DNA of 64,000 nucleotides, taken from positions 1 through 64,000 of the forward strand of contig JAIVHO010000037.1 in NCBI GenBank assembly GCA_020201035.1, read 5' to 3'. The notes below the pieces were generated by a model that was not told where the DNA came from, did not search any database, and worked only from the letters and a program-made list of their open reading frames with translations. Of this stretch, positions 54,184 to 62,909 are shown piece by piece. Origin of the DNA: Bacteroidales bacterium. Its GTDB lineage: Bacteria > Bacteroidota > Bacteroidia > Bacteroidales > VadinHA17. A program made the position numbers and the translations under genes. Position 1 is the stretch's first letter. The number at the start of each line of letters is the position of its first letter.

Positions 54184-55716
54184 TCACCCCCTGCTTCCAC
54201 CAACATTGATTCCCCTTATTCTCAGGGTTGGCTGACCGGCATCCACTTCAGCCGATTGCCCCTTACCGCAAATTCCGGGGCCAAAAGCAAGGTCATTACC
54301 CACGGCATCCACGTTTGATATAACATCGAGGCATGATCCTATAAGTGTTGCACCTTTTACAGGTCTGGTCTTCTTCCCGTTCTCTATAAGATACGCCTCA
54401 CGGCATGTAAAATTAAATACTCCGGTTACCGGATTAACGCTACCCCCGCTAAGGCTCTGGACATAGAGTCCTTTACCGGTGGAAGAGAGTATATCTGCGG
54501 GATTGGAATCTCCGTTTTCAATAAATGTATTAGTCATACGTGGAATGGGCATATAGCGAAATGATTCACGACGGCCATTCCCTGTTCGTTCCATTCCAAG
54601 CTGCCGGGCACTCAGGATATCTGTCATATATCCTTTCAGCACTCCGTTTTCTATCAGCACATTTCTGCGGGCCTGGGTACCCTCATCATCGTAGTTTATG
54701 GTTCCCCTTGCATTGGGAATTGATCCGTCATCAACCATTGTAAAGAGGTCGCTGGCCACCTTCTGTCCAACCTTACCGGTAAAGGCTCCTACACCCTTTG
54801 CAATATTATCTGCCTCAAGAGGATGACCAACTGCTTCATGAACAAGTACTCCTCCCCATCCGTTTTGCATAACGATATCCATCATCCCTGCAGGGGCATC
54901 CTCTGCACCGAGCATATCTACAGCCTCTCTGGCAGCATTACGGGCTACCTCCTCGGGTGTTACCTCATCAAACATCTCGAATCCGCTGTGTCTGCTGAGC
55001 CTTTCACGTGAAAGGTGCCTGGCTCCACCCTCTTCACCCATGGTCTGAACAATAAAGAACAGGAGGGGAAGTTCATCTCTCAGGTATATTCCTTCGCTGT
55101 TGGCTATTACTCTTGATCTCACCTCATCATAGTAATCTATCATTGCCATCTTAATTCTGGGATCGTAGCCCATTGCTGCCTGATCAGCCCGCTCAATTAC
55201 TTCAATTCTGGCAGAATCGGCTATCTCATCCAGTGGCCGGCCCACGGTTATAAATGAATTCCTGCTGCTTTCAGACACATTAACAGGAGGTGTTGATATC
55301 CCGGCAGTTGCCACGTAAGAAGCAACTTCGGCAGCCCTCATAAGGCTCTCCTCGGTAATCTCATCCGTATATGCATATCCTGTTTTGTTCCCTGAAATAA
55401 CCCGTACTCCTGCACCCTGACTTATTCCATAGAGACCCGATTTAAAACTGGATTCTTCCATTACTATATTACGGGAGTGTCTGTTTTCAAGATAGACCTC
55501 AGCAAAGTTGCCTCCCTTTTCAAGCGCTTTTGCGATAACCCTGTCAAGTGTTGCTTTATCAATTGTCAGGGGGTCGGTAACCGGTCCCGACTGGCTGCAT
55601 GATACCAGTTGTGAAAGAAGTGCCGGGGTAGCAGCCACCAGAAGTCCTCCCTTAACGCTCATCTCCAGGAATTTTCTCCGGGGTATGTCACGCACAAAAT
55701 ATTTGTCGCTCTTCAT
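54184..55716 (-). CDS. tldD: TldD-family metalloprotease with Tat/lipoprotein signal
   Basis: The 510-residue protein has the TldD zinc motif HEAVGH inside GGVLVHEAVGHPLEADN and the C-terminal family segment SGGSVNPVTGVFNFTCREAYLIENG. Its N-terminus is unusual: IPRRKFLEMSVKGG (R13/R14) fits a twin-arginine signal, a hydrophobic core follows, and LVSC at residue 40 fits a lipobox. The protein is therefore predicted to fold in the cytoplasm, be exported by Tat and be lipid-anchored. It precedes the TldE gene in one operon. Known TldD/TldE heterodimers act in the cytoplasm. Confidence 0.92.
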   Translation of the reverse strand: MKSDKYFVRDIPRRKFLEMSVKGGLLVAATPALLSQLVSCSQSGPVTDPLTIDKATLDRVIAKALEKGGNFAEVYLENRHSRNIVMEESSFKSGLYGISQGAGVRVISGNKTGYAYTDEITEESLMRAAEVASYVATAGISTPPVNVSESSRNSFITVGRPLDEIADSARIEVIERADQAAMGYDPRIKMAMIDYYDEVRSRVIANSEGIYLRDELPLLFFIVQTMGEEGGARHLSRERLSRHSGFEMFDEVTPEEVARNAAREAVDMLGAEDAPAGMMDIVMQNGWGGVLVHEAVGHPLEADNIAKGVGAFTGKVGQKVASDLFTMVDDGSIPNARGTINYDDEGTQARRNVLIENGVLKGYMTDILSARQLGMERTGNGRRESFRYMPIPRMTNTFIENGDSNPADILSSTGKGLYVQSLSGGSVNPVTGVFNFTCREAYLIENGKKTRPVKGATLIGSCLDVISNVDAVGNDLAFGPGICGKGQSAEVDAGQPTLRIRGINVGGSRG

Positions 55717-55845
55717 TGTATAATATTTATGTGTTAATCATGTAACAGACGGTAATAAAACCCAAATATAAAAGCCGGCAGTTAAAATTAAAAATCTCAA
55801 TTGTTAATAAAACAAAACAGGGCCTTTCCCCTGCCATGTCAACCC

Positions 55846-57768
55846 CTATTTTCCGACGGTAAACTCTCTATTATTCAGGACTCCGCCTCTGGTAGATGCA
55901 ACAGAAGCAGAGCCGGTAACCGATCTGTCACCATAAATACGGACATTGAATATCACCTCCGCCACGGATCCTCCGTCCAAAAACCCTGCACTCTTAACAG
56001 CTGAAGCAGAGCCTGTTTCTCCTGAGCTAAAACGAGATCTTCCCCCTTCATTTTCATCCTGTAATATTCTCACTGCAGCATCTTCCCCGGAAACATCACT
56101 TCTGTCAAACCCGAGTGTTACCATATCATTCCGTACAATCTTGACAAGATCTGCCTGCTTCAGGGCTGTTGGCAGCTTACCGCTATTCCTGTACTTAACC
56201 CTGACCTGATAGTCTGTAGAATCGGCCCGGTATGATTTTTCCTTTTTAATATCAATATCCACCCATTCAAGCCGGGGCAGGTGTTTAACCATCTCCAGGT
56301 TAAAGAGAGCCTGATTTTCAGCCCATGGGAGCAGATGTTTTGCAGGGGCATTCTGGGAGAAAAACTTGGGATGAAAGCCGCCAATCTCCACCTCCCCATA
56401 CTCCGGGTGGTGTGCCTTTTTCCATTCAATAAACCCGTCACCGTTATTTTCAGTGTCATCCCATGCGAGCAGATCGATCTGATCTATATCATCGTCACCG
56501 TCGTAATCCTTATATCTTCCTCCATTCCACAACTCATCACCATACCATATGGAGCCATAGTACCAGTATCCAAAATCAGGTCCGTGACCGAAGAGGGGAT
56601 TTCCACCACCATAATCCTGATATACGTCTCCCGCCCTCTCGTAGCCGGTAATATCCTTGCCGATCTTATCAAACAACAGGTACCACTCCAGATCTTCAGG
56701 ATACATTCTCTCCTCTGATGCTGATGTGGAAGGTGGACGAAGATGCATGGGCACTCTTGTGTCCATCGAATTTACTACATATACGTTAGGATGTGAAAGC
56801 AGGAATGTTACCACCGATCTGGTTTCTGTCTCGCTCAGCGGATATTCCCCCGCCCCGCCCTGGGTGAAACCTCTTCCGGTAGCTTCCATATGCCTCTCAG
56901 GCCTCCAGTTCTCAGGATAATTACGGTGCAGATCCAATCCGCCGATACCATCCTCATTAATCCTGCCGTCACCGTCGTTGTCTACTCCTTCCGATGAGGT
57001 CATCCAGTCGCCGGTACCTGCAGGAACCCTCTTCATGAGTCGGCCCGACGCATCATCGGGATCAATGATATAGTCGCCTCCATCAGGAGCTTTCCAACGC
57101 ATGGTAAGTATAATTCCGTCTCCGTCAATATCTTCGGGCGAATCCTCATCCAGCAGTCCGTCCAGGTCATTATCTGTCGGCCTCACCGTGCTTCTGTTAC
57201 TCTGGGCTGTATGGATATAGAGGTTATGTCCGTCAGGATTATTAACCGGTCTCAGGTAAATAGTATTATTATCAACGATATCCGTAATTACAGGGTCCTT
57301 ACCATACTCCTCAAGCAGGTGCTTTGCCAGCCACATAACAGATTCAGCAGATGTTATTTCCCCGCTGTGCCTGTTTCCCTCAAAAAATGCGGCAGGCTTG
57401 TCAGTATGCTTTCCCGTTTTCTTGGCAGTAACTGTCATCTGGAGTATTGGTCTCCCCTCAAAGCTCTCTGCCACCTGATACAGTTCGGTAAGATCAGGGT
57501 ACTGTTCAGCCCATCTTATAAGCCACTCATAAATAACATCTGCCGAATGATATTTATCAAACAGCAGTTCGGTGCCGGCAACATACTCAACATCCGAATG
57601 TTGTACCTGCGGAAAGAAACTGACTCCATGACGGTATCCTGCCACCGTATAGACTGAATCGTTGCTGTCAGATTCGGGCCATACAACCTTGTTCAGCGGA
57701 GTATACTCCTGAGATGTCAGGTTAGCGAAAGCGGACAACAATGCCAGAAAGAAAATAAGCTTTTTCAT
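55846..57768 (-). CDS. Secreted M14 zinc carboxypeptidase-like protein with Ca-binding loops
   Basis: The 640-residue protein has a signal peptide (ends NLTSQ, ~20) and an M14 domain. H134 and E137 (EGNRHSGE) are two zinc ligands, NNPDG and LDLHRNYPENW fit the substrate-binding Asn/Arg region, and E461 in GEVEIGGF is the likely catalytic glutamate. At the third zinc ligand, normally HT six residues before RP, this protein reads DT (D336, then RPPS). Three Asp-rich DxDxDG-type loops (about 199-218, 263-273, 421-431) should bind calcium. A beta domain follows from ~490. Leader copy C precedes the start. It may cleave, or only bind, C-terminal residues. Confidence 0.85.
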   Translation of the reverse strand: MKKLIFFLALLSAFANLTSQEYTPLNKVVWPESDSNDSVYTVAGYRHGVSFFPQVQHSDVEYVAGTELLFDKYHSADVIYEWLIRWAEQYPDLTELYQVAESFEGRPILQMTVTAKKTGKHTDKPAAFFEGNRHSGEITSAESVMWLAKHLLEEYGKDPVITDIVDNNTIYLRPVNNPDGHNLYIHTAQSNRSTVRPTDNDLDGLLDEDSPEDIDGDGIILTMRWKAPDGGDYIIDPDDASGRLMKRVPAGTGDWMTSSEGVDNDGDGRINEDGIGGLDLHRNYPENWRPERHMEATGRGFTQGGAGEYPLSETETRSVVTFLLSHPNVYVVNSMDTRVPMHLRPPSTSASEERMYPEDLEWYLLFDKIGKDITGYERAGDVYQDYGGGNPLFGHGPDFGYWYYGSIWYGDELWNGGRYKDYDGDDDIDQIDLLAWDDTENNGDGFIEWKKAHHPEYGEVEIGGFHPKFFSQNAPAKHLLPWAENQALFNLEMVKHLPRLEWVDIDIKKEKSYRADSTDYQVRVKYRNSGKLPTALKQADLVKIVRNDMVTLGFDRSDVSGEDAAVRILQDENEGGRSRFSSGETGSASAVKSAGFLDGGSVAEVIFNVRIYGDRSVTGSASVASTRGGVLNNREFTVGK

Positions 57769-57908
57769 ACGTTTAAAATTTTGTAATTATCTGATAAGAA
57801 GTTAATTAAAAATTTGAGAACGAATGGAACCGCTTCGCTCTCGCATAATGTTTTTTAAACATATTCTATTGTGATATTTATGCTTAAAAAATATCATGCT
57901 CGTTTCAT
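57769..57908 (-). repeat. Dispersed ~140-bp leader element, copy C
   Basis: Read on the minus strand, this copy ends exactly at the start codon of the M14 gene and matches copies A and B over its full length. The hairpin arms lie at 57816-57824 and 57834-57842. Its orientation relative to the gene is the same as in the other copies. Confidence 0.88.
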
Positions 57909-58015
57909 ATTACTGCTGGTTTTAGTTTGATTTATCGGCATAATTCCAGGTAATAAATGTATTCAATTTATTAAAGCCAAACCGACGGGGAAAAAATGTT
58001 TTGGAGCAGTAAGTA

Positions 58016-58723
58016 TTATCCGCGGGCTGAGATTACCCCGAGTTTTTCCGGATCTGCTATTTCAAGGGTTTTGCCGTTAAGTCTGATTATGCCCTCACGC
58101 CTGAAATCGGAAAGAGTCCTGATAACGTTGGCTGTACTCATGCTTATATAATCAGCTATCTCCTTCCGGGATACGGGAAGATCAAATATCCTGGAGCCGT
58201 AGATTACATCAGAAAAATAGAGAAGCACATATGCCACCCTCCCGGCCAGATTTCGTCTGCGGATATCTAGTGACTGAACAATGATTTTATCGGTTATCTG
58301 TGAAATCCTGGTCATCAGTTCGAGGGCAAACCTGCCGTTCATGCTGACCAGTTCCCTTATATAGCCAAGTTTAATACTGCATATTACAGACTCCTCAATG
58401 GCAGATACAGAGTAAATATAATGATCTTCCGAAAAGATACTCATATTGCTTACAAACTCAAATGGCCGGGTAATGGCAATAATCTGCTCCTCGCCTCCGG
58501 GAGTAATCCTGTAAACCTTTACAAGTCCGCTCTTTAGATATTTGAAGTCCTGGATCGGATCTCCCTCCCTGTGAATAATACCACCCTTTGGGAAGGAGAG
58601 TTCCTGCCTGAAATCACACAGTCTGGCAACCTCTTCATGATCAAGTGTTGAAAAGGCAACATGACGGAACTGACAATCTGCACATTCACAAGTTCTATTC
58701 ACCATCCTCACTATTTTATACAA
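58016..58723 (-). CDS. Crp/Fnr-family transcription regulator with N-terminal cysteine cluster
   Basis: This 235-residue protein has a cyclic-nucleotide-binding fold (residues ~25-140: FPKGGIIHREGDPIQ, LVKVYRITPGGEEQI) and a winged helix (~165-225) with PVSRKEIADYISMSTANVIRTLSDF as the DNA-reading part. The N-terminus has C12, C14 and C17 (TCECADCQ), with C36 and C115 further on, so an oxygen-sensitive iron-sulfur cluster like that of FNR is possible. The cAMP-contacting Arg-Ser pair of CRP is not seen. No target genes are evident nearby. Confidence 0.88.
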   Translation of the reverse strand: MYKIVRMVNRTCECADCQFRHVAFSTLDHEEVARLCDFRQELSFPKGGIIHREGDPIQDFKYLKSGLVKVYRITPGGEEQIIAITRPFEFVSNMSIFSEDHYIYSVSAIEESVICSIKLGYIRELVSMNGRFALELMTRISQITDKIIVQSLDIRRRNLAGRVAYVLLYFSDVIYGSRIFDLPVSRKEIADYISMSTANVIRTLSDFRREGIIRLNGKTLEIADPEKLGVISARG

Positions 58724-58828
58724 AGTAATTCCAAATAAAGATTAATCCCGACAATTTTGTTCAGATTTTAACAATTTCTTTTTTTTCGCTAATTTGCGCC
58801 ACCCGTAACAAGTTGAAAAACCGAGCAG

Positions 58829-59132
58829 ATGAGCAATATCACCGGTTTATATGGGGGGTGTCTCGGCACAGGCCAAGGCATACCTTGACAGGTGGTATTC
58901 ATTCAAGGACAGCAACAAGATTACAAAATTCGACCGTGACCGCAGGGCAGTAGGAGTCTATGCCCAGGGCGCAAAAGAGGGCACATATTACAGGCTCTTT
59001 GAAACAAACGAACGTCTTTTCAACTCAAACAATTTCGCCTATCTTGGAACACTGGTAGCAACCGATTACAGAGTTCCTGTTGACGGAGATCCACTGCTCA
59101 AAAGAGCCTGGACAATTGGCAACTCTCTATGA
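58829..59132 (+). pseudogene. Small hypothetical gene with an apparent frameshift at a G6 run
   Basis: The ATG at 58829 begins MSNITGLYGG and then stops after nine more codons. The frame entered by dropping one G of the G6 run at 58853-58858 continues as VSAQAKAYLDRWYSFKDSN for about 90 residues to a stop at 59132. Joined, they give a plausible ~101-residue protein of unknown family. An ATG at 58851 also opens the second frame alone, so an intact 93-residue version remains possible. Its stop overlaps the PHP gene by four bases (ATGA), indicating coupling. Slippage, sequencing error or real decay cannot be told apart here. Confidence 0.45.
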
Positions 59133-59938
59133 TTTATAAAACAGATTATCATATACATACACGCTACAGTGACGGAAGTGACTGGCCGGAAGCATATCTG
59201 CCGGCTGCCCTGAAATCGGGTATTTCGGAGATAGGCTTTGCAGACCACCTTACCCTGATGGATGGCCAGAAGGAGTGGAGCATTGATCCGTTACTGCTGG
59301 AAGAATATTGTGAGAGGCTTTTAAGGTTACGTGAAACAACAGCTGATGTTGTTATCAGGATTGGCCTTGAGGTGGACTATTTTCCCGGAAAGGAGGAGTT
59401 AATCCTTAACACCATAAAGGATCTGCCACTTGACTATGTAATAGGTTCAGTGCATTTCCTGGCTGACAAAGCTATTGATCTTGGCCCTGAATATTATGAA
59501 AACAGGGATATTGATGCAATTTTTGACTCCTACTTCAGCACCATTGAGGAGGCAGCAGCTACCTCCCTCTTTGATTTTATTGCCCATCCTGATCTGGTGA
59601 GGATGTTCAGATATCATACCTCCCATGATCCGTCACATCTCTACCGGCGACTGGCAAAATCACTACACCAGCATAATGTGGGGTTCGAAATCAATACCAA
59701 TGGTATGAATAAACCTCTCTCCGATTTTTATCCTGACCGCAGGTTTCTTCATATTTTCCGGGAAGAAAAAGTGAGTGTTTGCGTAAATTCAGATGCACAT
59801 AAACCATCACGAGTAGCCCAGTATTTTGATGAAGCATATTCTCTGGTTATCAATGCCGGATTTACTGAAATGGCCACCTTTGAGAACCGGGAAAAAACCA
59901 TGGTTCCGGTTTCGGGGGCAGTCCGGACAGTAAGGTGA
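59129..59938 (+). CDS. PHP-domain phosphatase (histidinol-phosphatase type)
   Basis: The 269-residue protein has the PHP metal motifs HIHTRYSDGS at the start, GFADHL, GSVHFL, DFIAHPDLVR and VNSDAHKP at the end, enough for a three-metal site. Length and motif order match HisK/HisJ-type histidinol-phosphatases of histidine synthesis. No his genes lie nearby, so another phosphoester substrate is possible. Confidence 0.87.
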   Translation: MIYKTDYHIHTRYSDGSDWPEAYLPAALKSGISEIGFADHLTLMDGQKEWSIDPLLLEEYCERLLRLRETTADVVIRIGLEVDYFPGKEELILNTIKDLPLDYVIGSVHFLADKAIDLGPEYYENRDIDAIFDSYFSTIEEAAATSLFDFIAHPDLVRMFRYHTSHDPSHLYRRLAKSLHQHNVGFEINTNGMNKPLSDFYPDRRFLHIFREEKVSVCVNSDAHKPSRVAQYFDEAYSLVINAGFTEMATFENREKTMVPVSGAVRTVR

Positions 59939-60020
59939 TCGAAGGGTTTCCACAAAGTGCCGTACTGCAATTAACAGCATCATATAAGGTCGGTGCCAAC
60001 GATCAGCCCAATTAATTGAA

Positions 60021-60584
60021 TCAGACAAGGCAGAGATGTTCGTAGAGTATCTTTGTTCCTATGATTATCAATATTATACCTCCCGCCACTTCAACCTTTG
60101 TTCCAAGCCTGTTTCCTGCCGATTTTCCCAGTCGGATAGCTACCATGGAAGACATAAAGGTAACCGTTCCAATAATAGTTGCAGCGTAGAGTATCTGCGT
60201 ATTAAGGAAGGCAAACGTAACCCCTACGGCGAAAGCATCAATGCTCGTCCCAATGGCAAGGGCAATCATAACACTAAATGAAGTGATATCACGCGACTCA
60301 TTTCTTCCGCTGCCGGACAAACCCTCGGCTATCATCCTGACGCCCAGCACAAGAAGGACGGCAAAAGCGATCCAGTGATCCACCGCCTCAACATAACCGC
60401 TCACCGCTGTTCCGAGGAAATAGCCTGCTACAGGCAATCCTCCCTGAAACAGGGCCATCACAACTGCTATCCTCAGGGCCTGGGTGAAAAGTATTCTTTT
60501 CCGCTGAATGCCGCAGGAGAGTGAGACTGCGAAAGTATCAAATGAAAGACTAAGTGCTATACCTGTTAAAGTAATCGTATCCAT
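60021..60584 (-). CDS. mntP: Manganese efflux pump MntP
   Basis: The 187-residue protein has six membrane helices in two similar halves. The conserved acidic motifs are LSFDTFAVSLSCG in helix 1 and ALAIGTSIDAFAVGV in helix 4, which form the metal path. It exports Mn2+ to prevent toxicity. The length is normal. In other bacteria it is controlled by a manganese riboswitch; I see no such structure in the short upstream gap. Confidence 0.93.
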   Translation of the reverse strand: MDTITLTGIALSLSFDTFAVSLSCGIQRKRILFTQALRIAVVMALFQGGLPVAGYFLGTAVSGYVEAVDHWIAFAVLLVLGVRMIAEGLSGSGRNESRDITSFSVMIALAIGTSIDAFAVGVTFAFLNTQILYAATIIGTVTFMSSMVAIRLGKSAGNRLGTKVEVAGGIILIIIGTKILYEHLCLV

Positions 60585-60645
60585 TATATCACTGTTCAGC
60601 CTGCAAAAATAGTAAAATGATTCATTATGCTCCCCTCCTATTTCC

Positions 60646-60653
60646 TATCTTTG
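60646..60653 (+). promoter_or_regulatory. Possible -7 element (TATCTTTG) for dtd
   Basis: TATCTTTG fits TAnnTTTG and lies 19 bases before the ATG at 60672. The -33 region is only a weak match (TTCAT). The position supports 60672 rather than 60627 as the true start, because the upstream ATG would lie before the transcript begins. Confidence 0.4.
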
Positions 60654-60671
60654 CAGACTGATCTGAACAAT

Positions 60672-61124
60672 ATGAGAACGGTAATTCAAAGAGTCAAAAA
60701 AGCTGTCGTAACGGTAGATGATAAAGTTACAGCTTCTATGGGCACCGGCTTACTCTTACTGGTGGGAATAGAGGAGGATGATACACTGGAGGATGCAGAA
60801 TGGCTGGCAAGAAAGGTATCACAGATGCGGATTTTCAATGATGAGAAAGGGGTAATGAATCTATCTGTCTGCGATATATCAGGTGACATTATTGTTGTGA
60901 GCCAGTTTACCCTTCATGCACGCACACGTAAAGGCAACCGTCCTTCATATATCAATGCTGCCTCCCCTGAAAAGGCAATACCCCTATATAATCAGTTTAT
61001 TGAGATTCTTGAGTCACTTACCGGCAGGAGTGTAGGGCGGGGAATTTTTGGAGCGATGATGCAAGTTGAACTAATTAATGATGGTCCGGTTACTCTGATT
61101 ATAGATACAAGGGCAAAGGAGTAG
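60672..61124 (+). CDS. dtd: D-aminoacyl-tRNA deacylase
   Basis: The 150-residue enzyme frees tRNA from D-amino acids. It starts MRTVIQRVKKAVVTV and has the cross-subunit motifs SQFTLHA (chiral-proofreading Ser-Gln) and the GxP loop NDGPVT. The start is set by family length and by a promoter element located after the upstream in-frame ATG. Confidence 0.95.
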   Translation: MRTVIQRVKKAVVTVDDKVTASMGTGLLLLVGIEEDDTLEDAEWLARKVSQMRIFNDEKGVMNLSVCDISGDIIVVSQFTLHARTRKGNRPSYINAASPEKAIPLYNQFIEILESLTGRSVGRGIFGAMMQVELINDGPVTLIIDTRAKE

Positions 61125-61188
61125 ATTGCACGTTACTGAAGGAGCTGAATGATATATGAATTGCCATCAGTAATAATAGGATGATAAT

Positions 61189-61223
61189 TAATCCTCCTTC
61201 GCGTTCCGCTTCGGCGGACGAGA
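61189..61223 (+). repeat. Dispersed 35-bp hairpin repeat, copy 2
   Basis: This stretch repeats 756-790. The stem CCGC/GCGG is the same but encloses TTCG, a very stable tetraloop when C-G closed, as here. It lies 64 bases after dtd. Confidence 0.65.
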
Positions 61224-61240
61224 GGGTGTGGTTAAATTCC

Positions 61241-61282
61241 CCGGGGCTTGCCCCGGAAAGAAGGGTCCAGGGCTTGCCCTGG
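61241..61282. repeat. Two matched palindromes with paired base changes
   Basis: CCGGGGCTTGCCCCGG (61241-61256) and CCAGGGCTTGCCCTGG (61267-61282) are near-perfect palindromes. They differ by a change on each arm that keeps pairing (G-C to A-T). They follow the hairpin repeat copy directly, so about 95 bases here are made of stem-forming units. Confidence 0.8.
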
Positions 61283-61350
61283 GGTATAATACCATTTATT
61301 TGGGAATGTAGTCAGAGTATCAGGAGAGAGTATCAACTCAAAACGTCATA

Positions 61351-61455
61351 AGGAAAAGTGAGCAGGTAGCGTTACCGGGAAAATGAGCAGGCGGCGTTAC
61401 CGGGAAAAGTGAGCAGGTGGCGTTACCGGGAAAAGTGAGCAGGTGGCGTAATAAG
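61351..61455 (+). repeat. 26-bp tandem repeat, four units
   Basis: Units begin near 61351, 61377, 61402 and 61428, sharing GGGAAAAGTGAGCAGGTGGC followed by GTTACC. The 393-base gap between dtd and the MFS gene therefore holds a hairpin repeat, a palindrome pair and this array, and no gene. Confidence 0.85.
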
Positions 61456-61517
61456 GAAACAGCCTGCCGGTATAAAATCCGTAATAAGATGAGTATGCTG
61501 GTATAACAAATTATAAA

Positions 61518-62900
61518 ATGGAAGAGAGGGTATTAAAAAGATCTGTTTTATGGGTTGCTACATTTTCCGCATTTCTGACACCTTTTATGGGAGCTGCAGT
61601 CAATCTTGCCCTTCCTGCGATAGGGAAAGACCTGGATGCCAATGCCATACAACTGAACTGGGTTGTTACCATATACCTCCTCTCAACCGCAGTATTCATT
61701 TTACCTGCCGGAAGGATGGGCGACATTGTCGGAAGAAAGAGGGTCTTTATAACCGGGCTGACACTCTTTACTGCCACTACCTTTGCAATAATATTTTCAC
61801 CGTCAATCAATATTTTTCTGATGCTTCGTGCCCTGCAGGGGGTCTCTTCCGCAATGATTTTCGGAACCAGCATGGCGATTATTACCTCAGTCTTTCCTCC
61901 CGGGGAGAGAGGTCAGGCACTGGGCATTAATATAACAGCCGTTTATGTGGGTTTATCAAGCGGCCCTTTTCTGGGTGGGCTGTTAACTGAGTATTTCGGC
62001 TGGAGAAGCATCTTTACAGTACTCGTCCCCGTGGGAATGGGAGCAATACTACTTACCCGCCTGAGAATCAAAGCTGAATGGGCTGAAGCGAGGAATGAGA
62101 AACTTGATATACCAGGATCGCTCCTTGCAGGTGCCGGACTAATACTCCTTATTTCAGGATTTTCAAAGATCCCCGGTATTAACGGTGCCATAATGAGCCT
62201 GTCGGGTATAGTTCTTCTGCTTGCATTCTTTCTCTGGGAAAAAAGGGCCACTAATCCGCTGCTTGATCTCCGTCTGCTTGCTTCCAACAGGGTATTCAGC
62301 TTTTCAAACCTTGCAGCACTGATCCATTACGCAGCAACATCGGCAATTGCCTTTTTCCTGAGTCTCTATCTCCAGTACCTGAAGGGCCTTGATCCAAGGA
62401 CGGCCGGACTGATACTGATGACCCAGCCCGTTATGATGGCCATCTTCTCAATACCGGCAGGCAGGCTGTCGGATCGTACTGACCCCGGAAGAATTGCTTC
62501 AACAGGCATTGCACTCACCTCGGCAGGAATACTTCTGCTGACCTTTATCCGGACCGATACATCCCTCGCCTATATAATAGCCGTACTTGCACTTATAGGG
62601 GTGGGGTACGCCCTATTTTCAAGCCCCAACAGCAATGCCATTATGAGTTCCGTGGAAAAAAAGCATCTGGGTGTTGCCTCCGGGATGCTCGGCACGATGA
62701 GGATGATAGGACAGACTATGAGCCTGGGTGTGGCAATGATACTTATGGCGCTGTTTCTGGGTTCCGAAAAGATCACTCCGGCAAACTATCCCGAACTGCT
62801 TGAAACAATCCGGACAGGACTGATTATATTTGCACTTCTCTGTATTTCTGCAATATTTGCATCTCTTGCCAGGAACGGGAAAAGAGTCAGAACAAAATAA
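61518..62900 (+). CDS. MFS drug/proton antiporter (DHA2, EmrB/QacA-like)
   Basis: The 460-residue protein has about 14 hydrophobic segments. It carries the MFS motif A in the second loop (GRMGDIVGRKR) and motif C-like glycines in helix 5 (GLSSGPFLGGLLTEYFGWRSIF). The start LNWVVTIYLLSTAVFILPAG is typical of DHA2 transporters, which expel hydrophobic drugs or bile-like compounds by proton antiport. No regulator or membrane-fusion partner is adjacent. deoC begins nine bases later. Confidence 0.9.
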   Translation: MEERVLKRSVLWVATFSAFLTPFMGAAVNLALPAIGKDLDANAIQLNWVVTIYLLSTAVFILPAGRMGDIVGRKRVFITGLTLFTATTFAIIFSPSINIFLMLRALQGVSSAMIFGTSMAIITSVFPPGERGQALGINITAVYVGLSSGPFLGGLLTEYFGWRSIFTVLVPVGMGAILLTRLRIKAEWAEARNEKLDIPGSLLAGAGLILLISGFSKIPGINGAIMSLSGIVLLLAFFLWEKRATNPLLDLRLLASNRVFSFSNLAALIHYAATSAIAFFLSLYLQYLKGLDPRTAGLILMTQPVMMAIFSIPAGRLSDRTDPGRIASTGIALTSAGILLLTFIRTDTSLAYIIAVLALIGVGYALFSSPNSNAIMSSVEKKHLGVASGMLGTMRMIGQTMSLGVAMILMALFLGSEKITPANYPELLETIRTGLIIFALLCISAIFASLARNGKRVRTK

Positions 62901-62909
62901 AATCCATAA

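Noticed and set aside
59749..60028. Minus-strand frames between the PHP gene and mntP
   Set aside because: They lie antisense to the PHP coding region and have no coding features.
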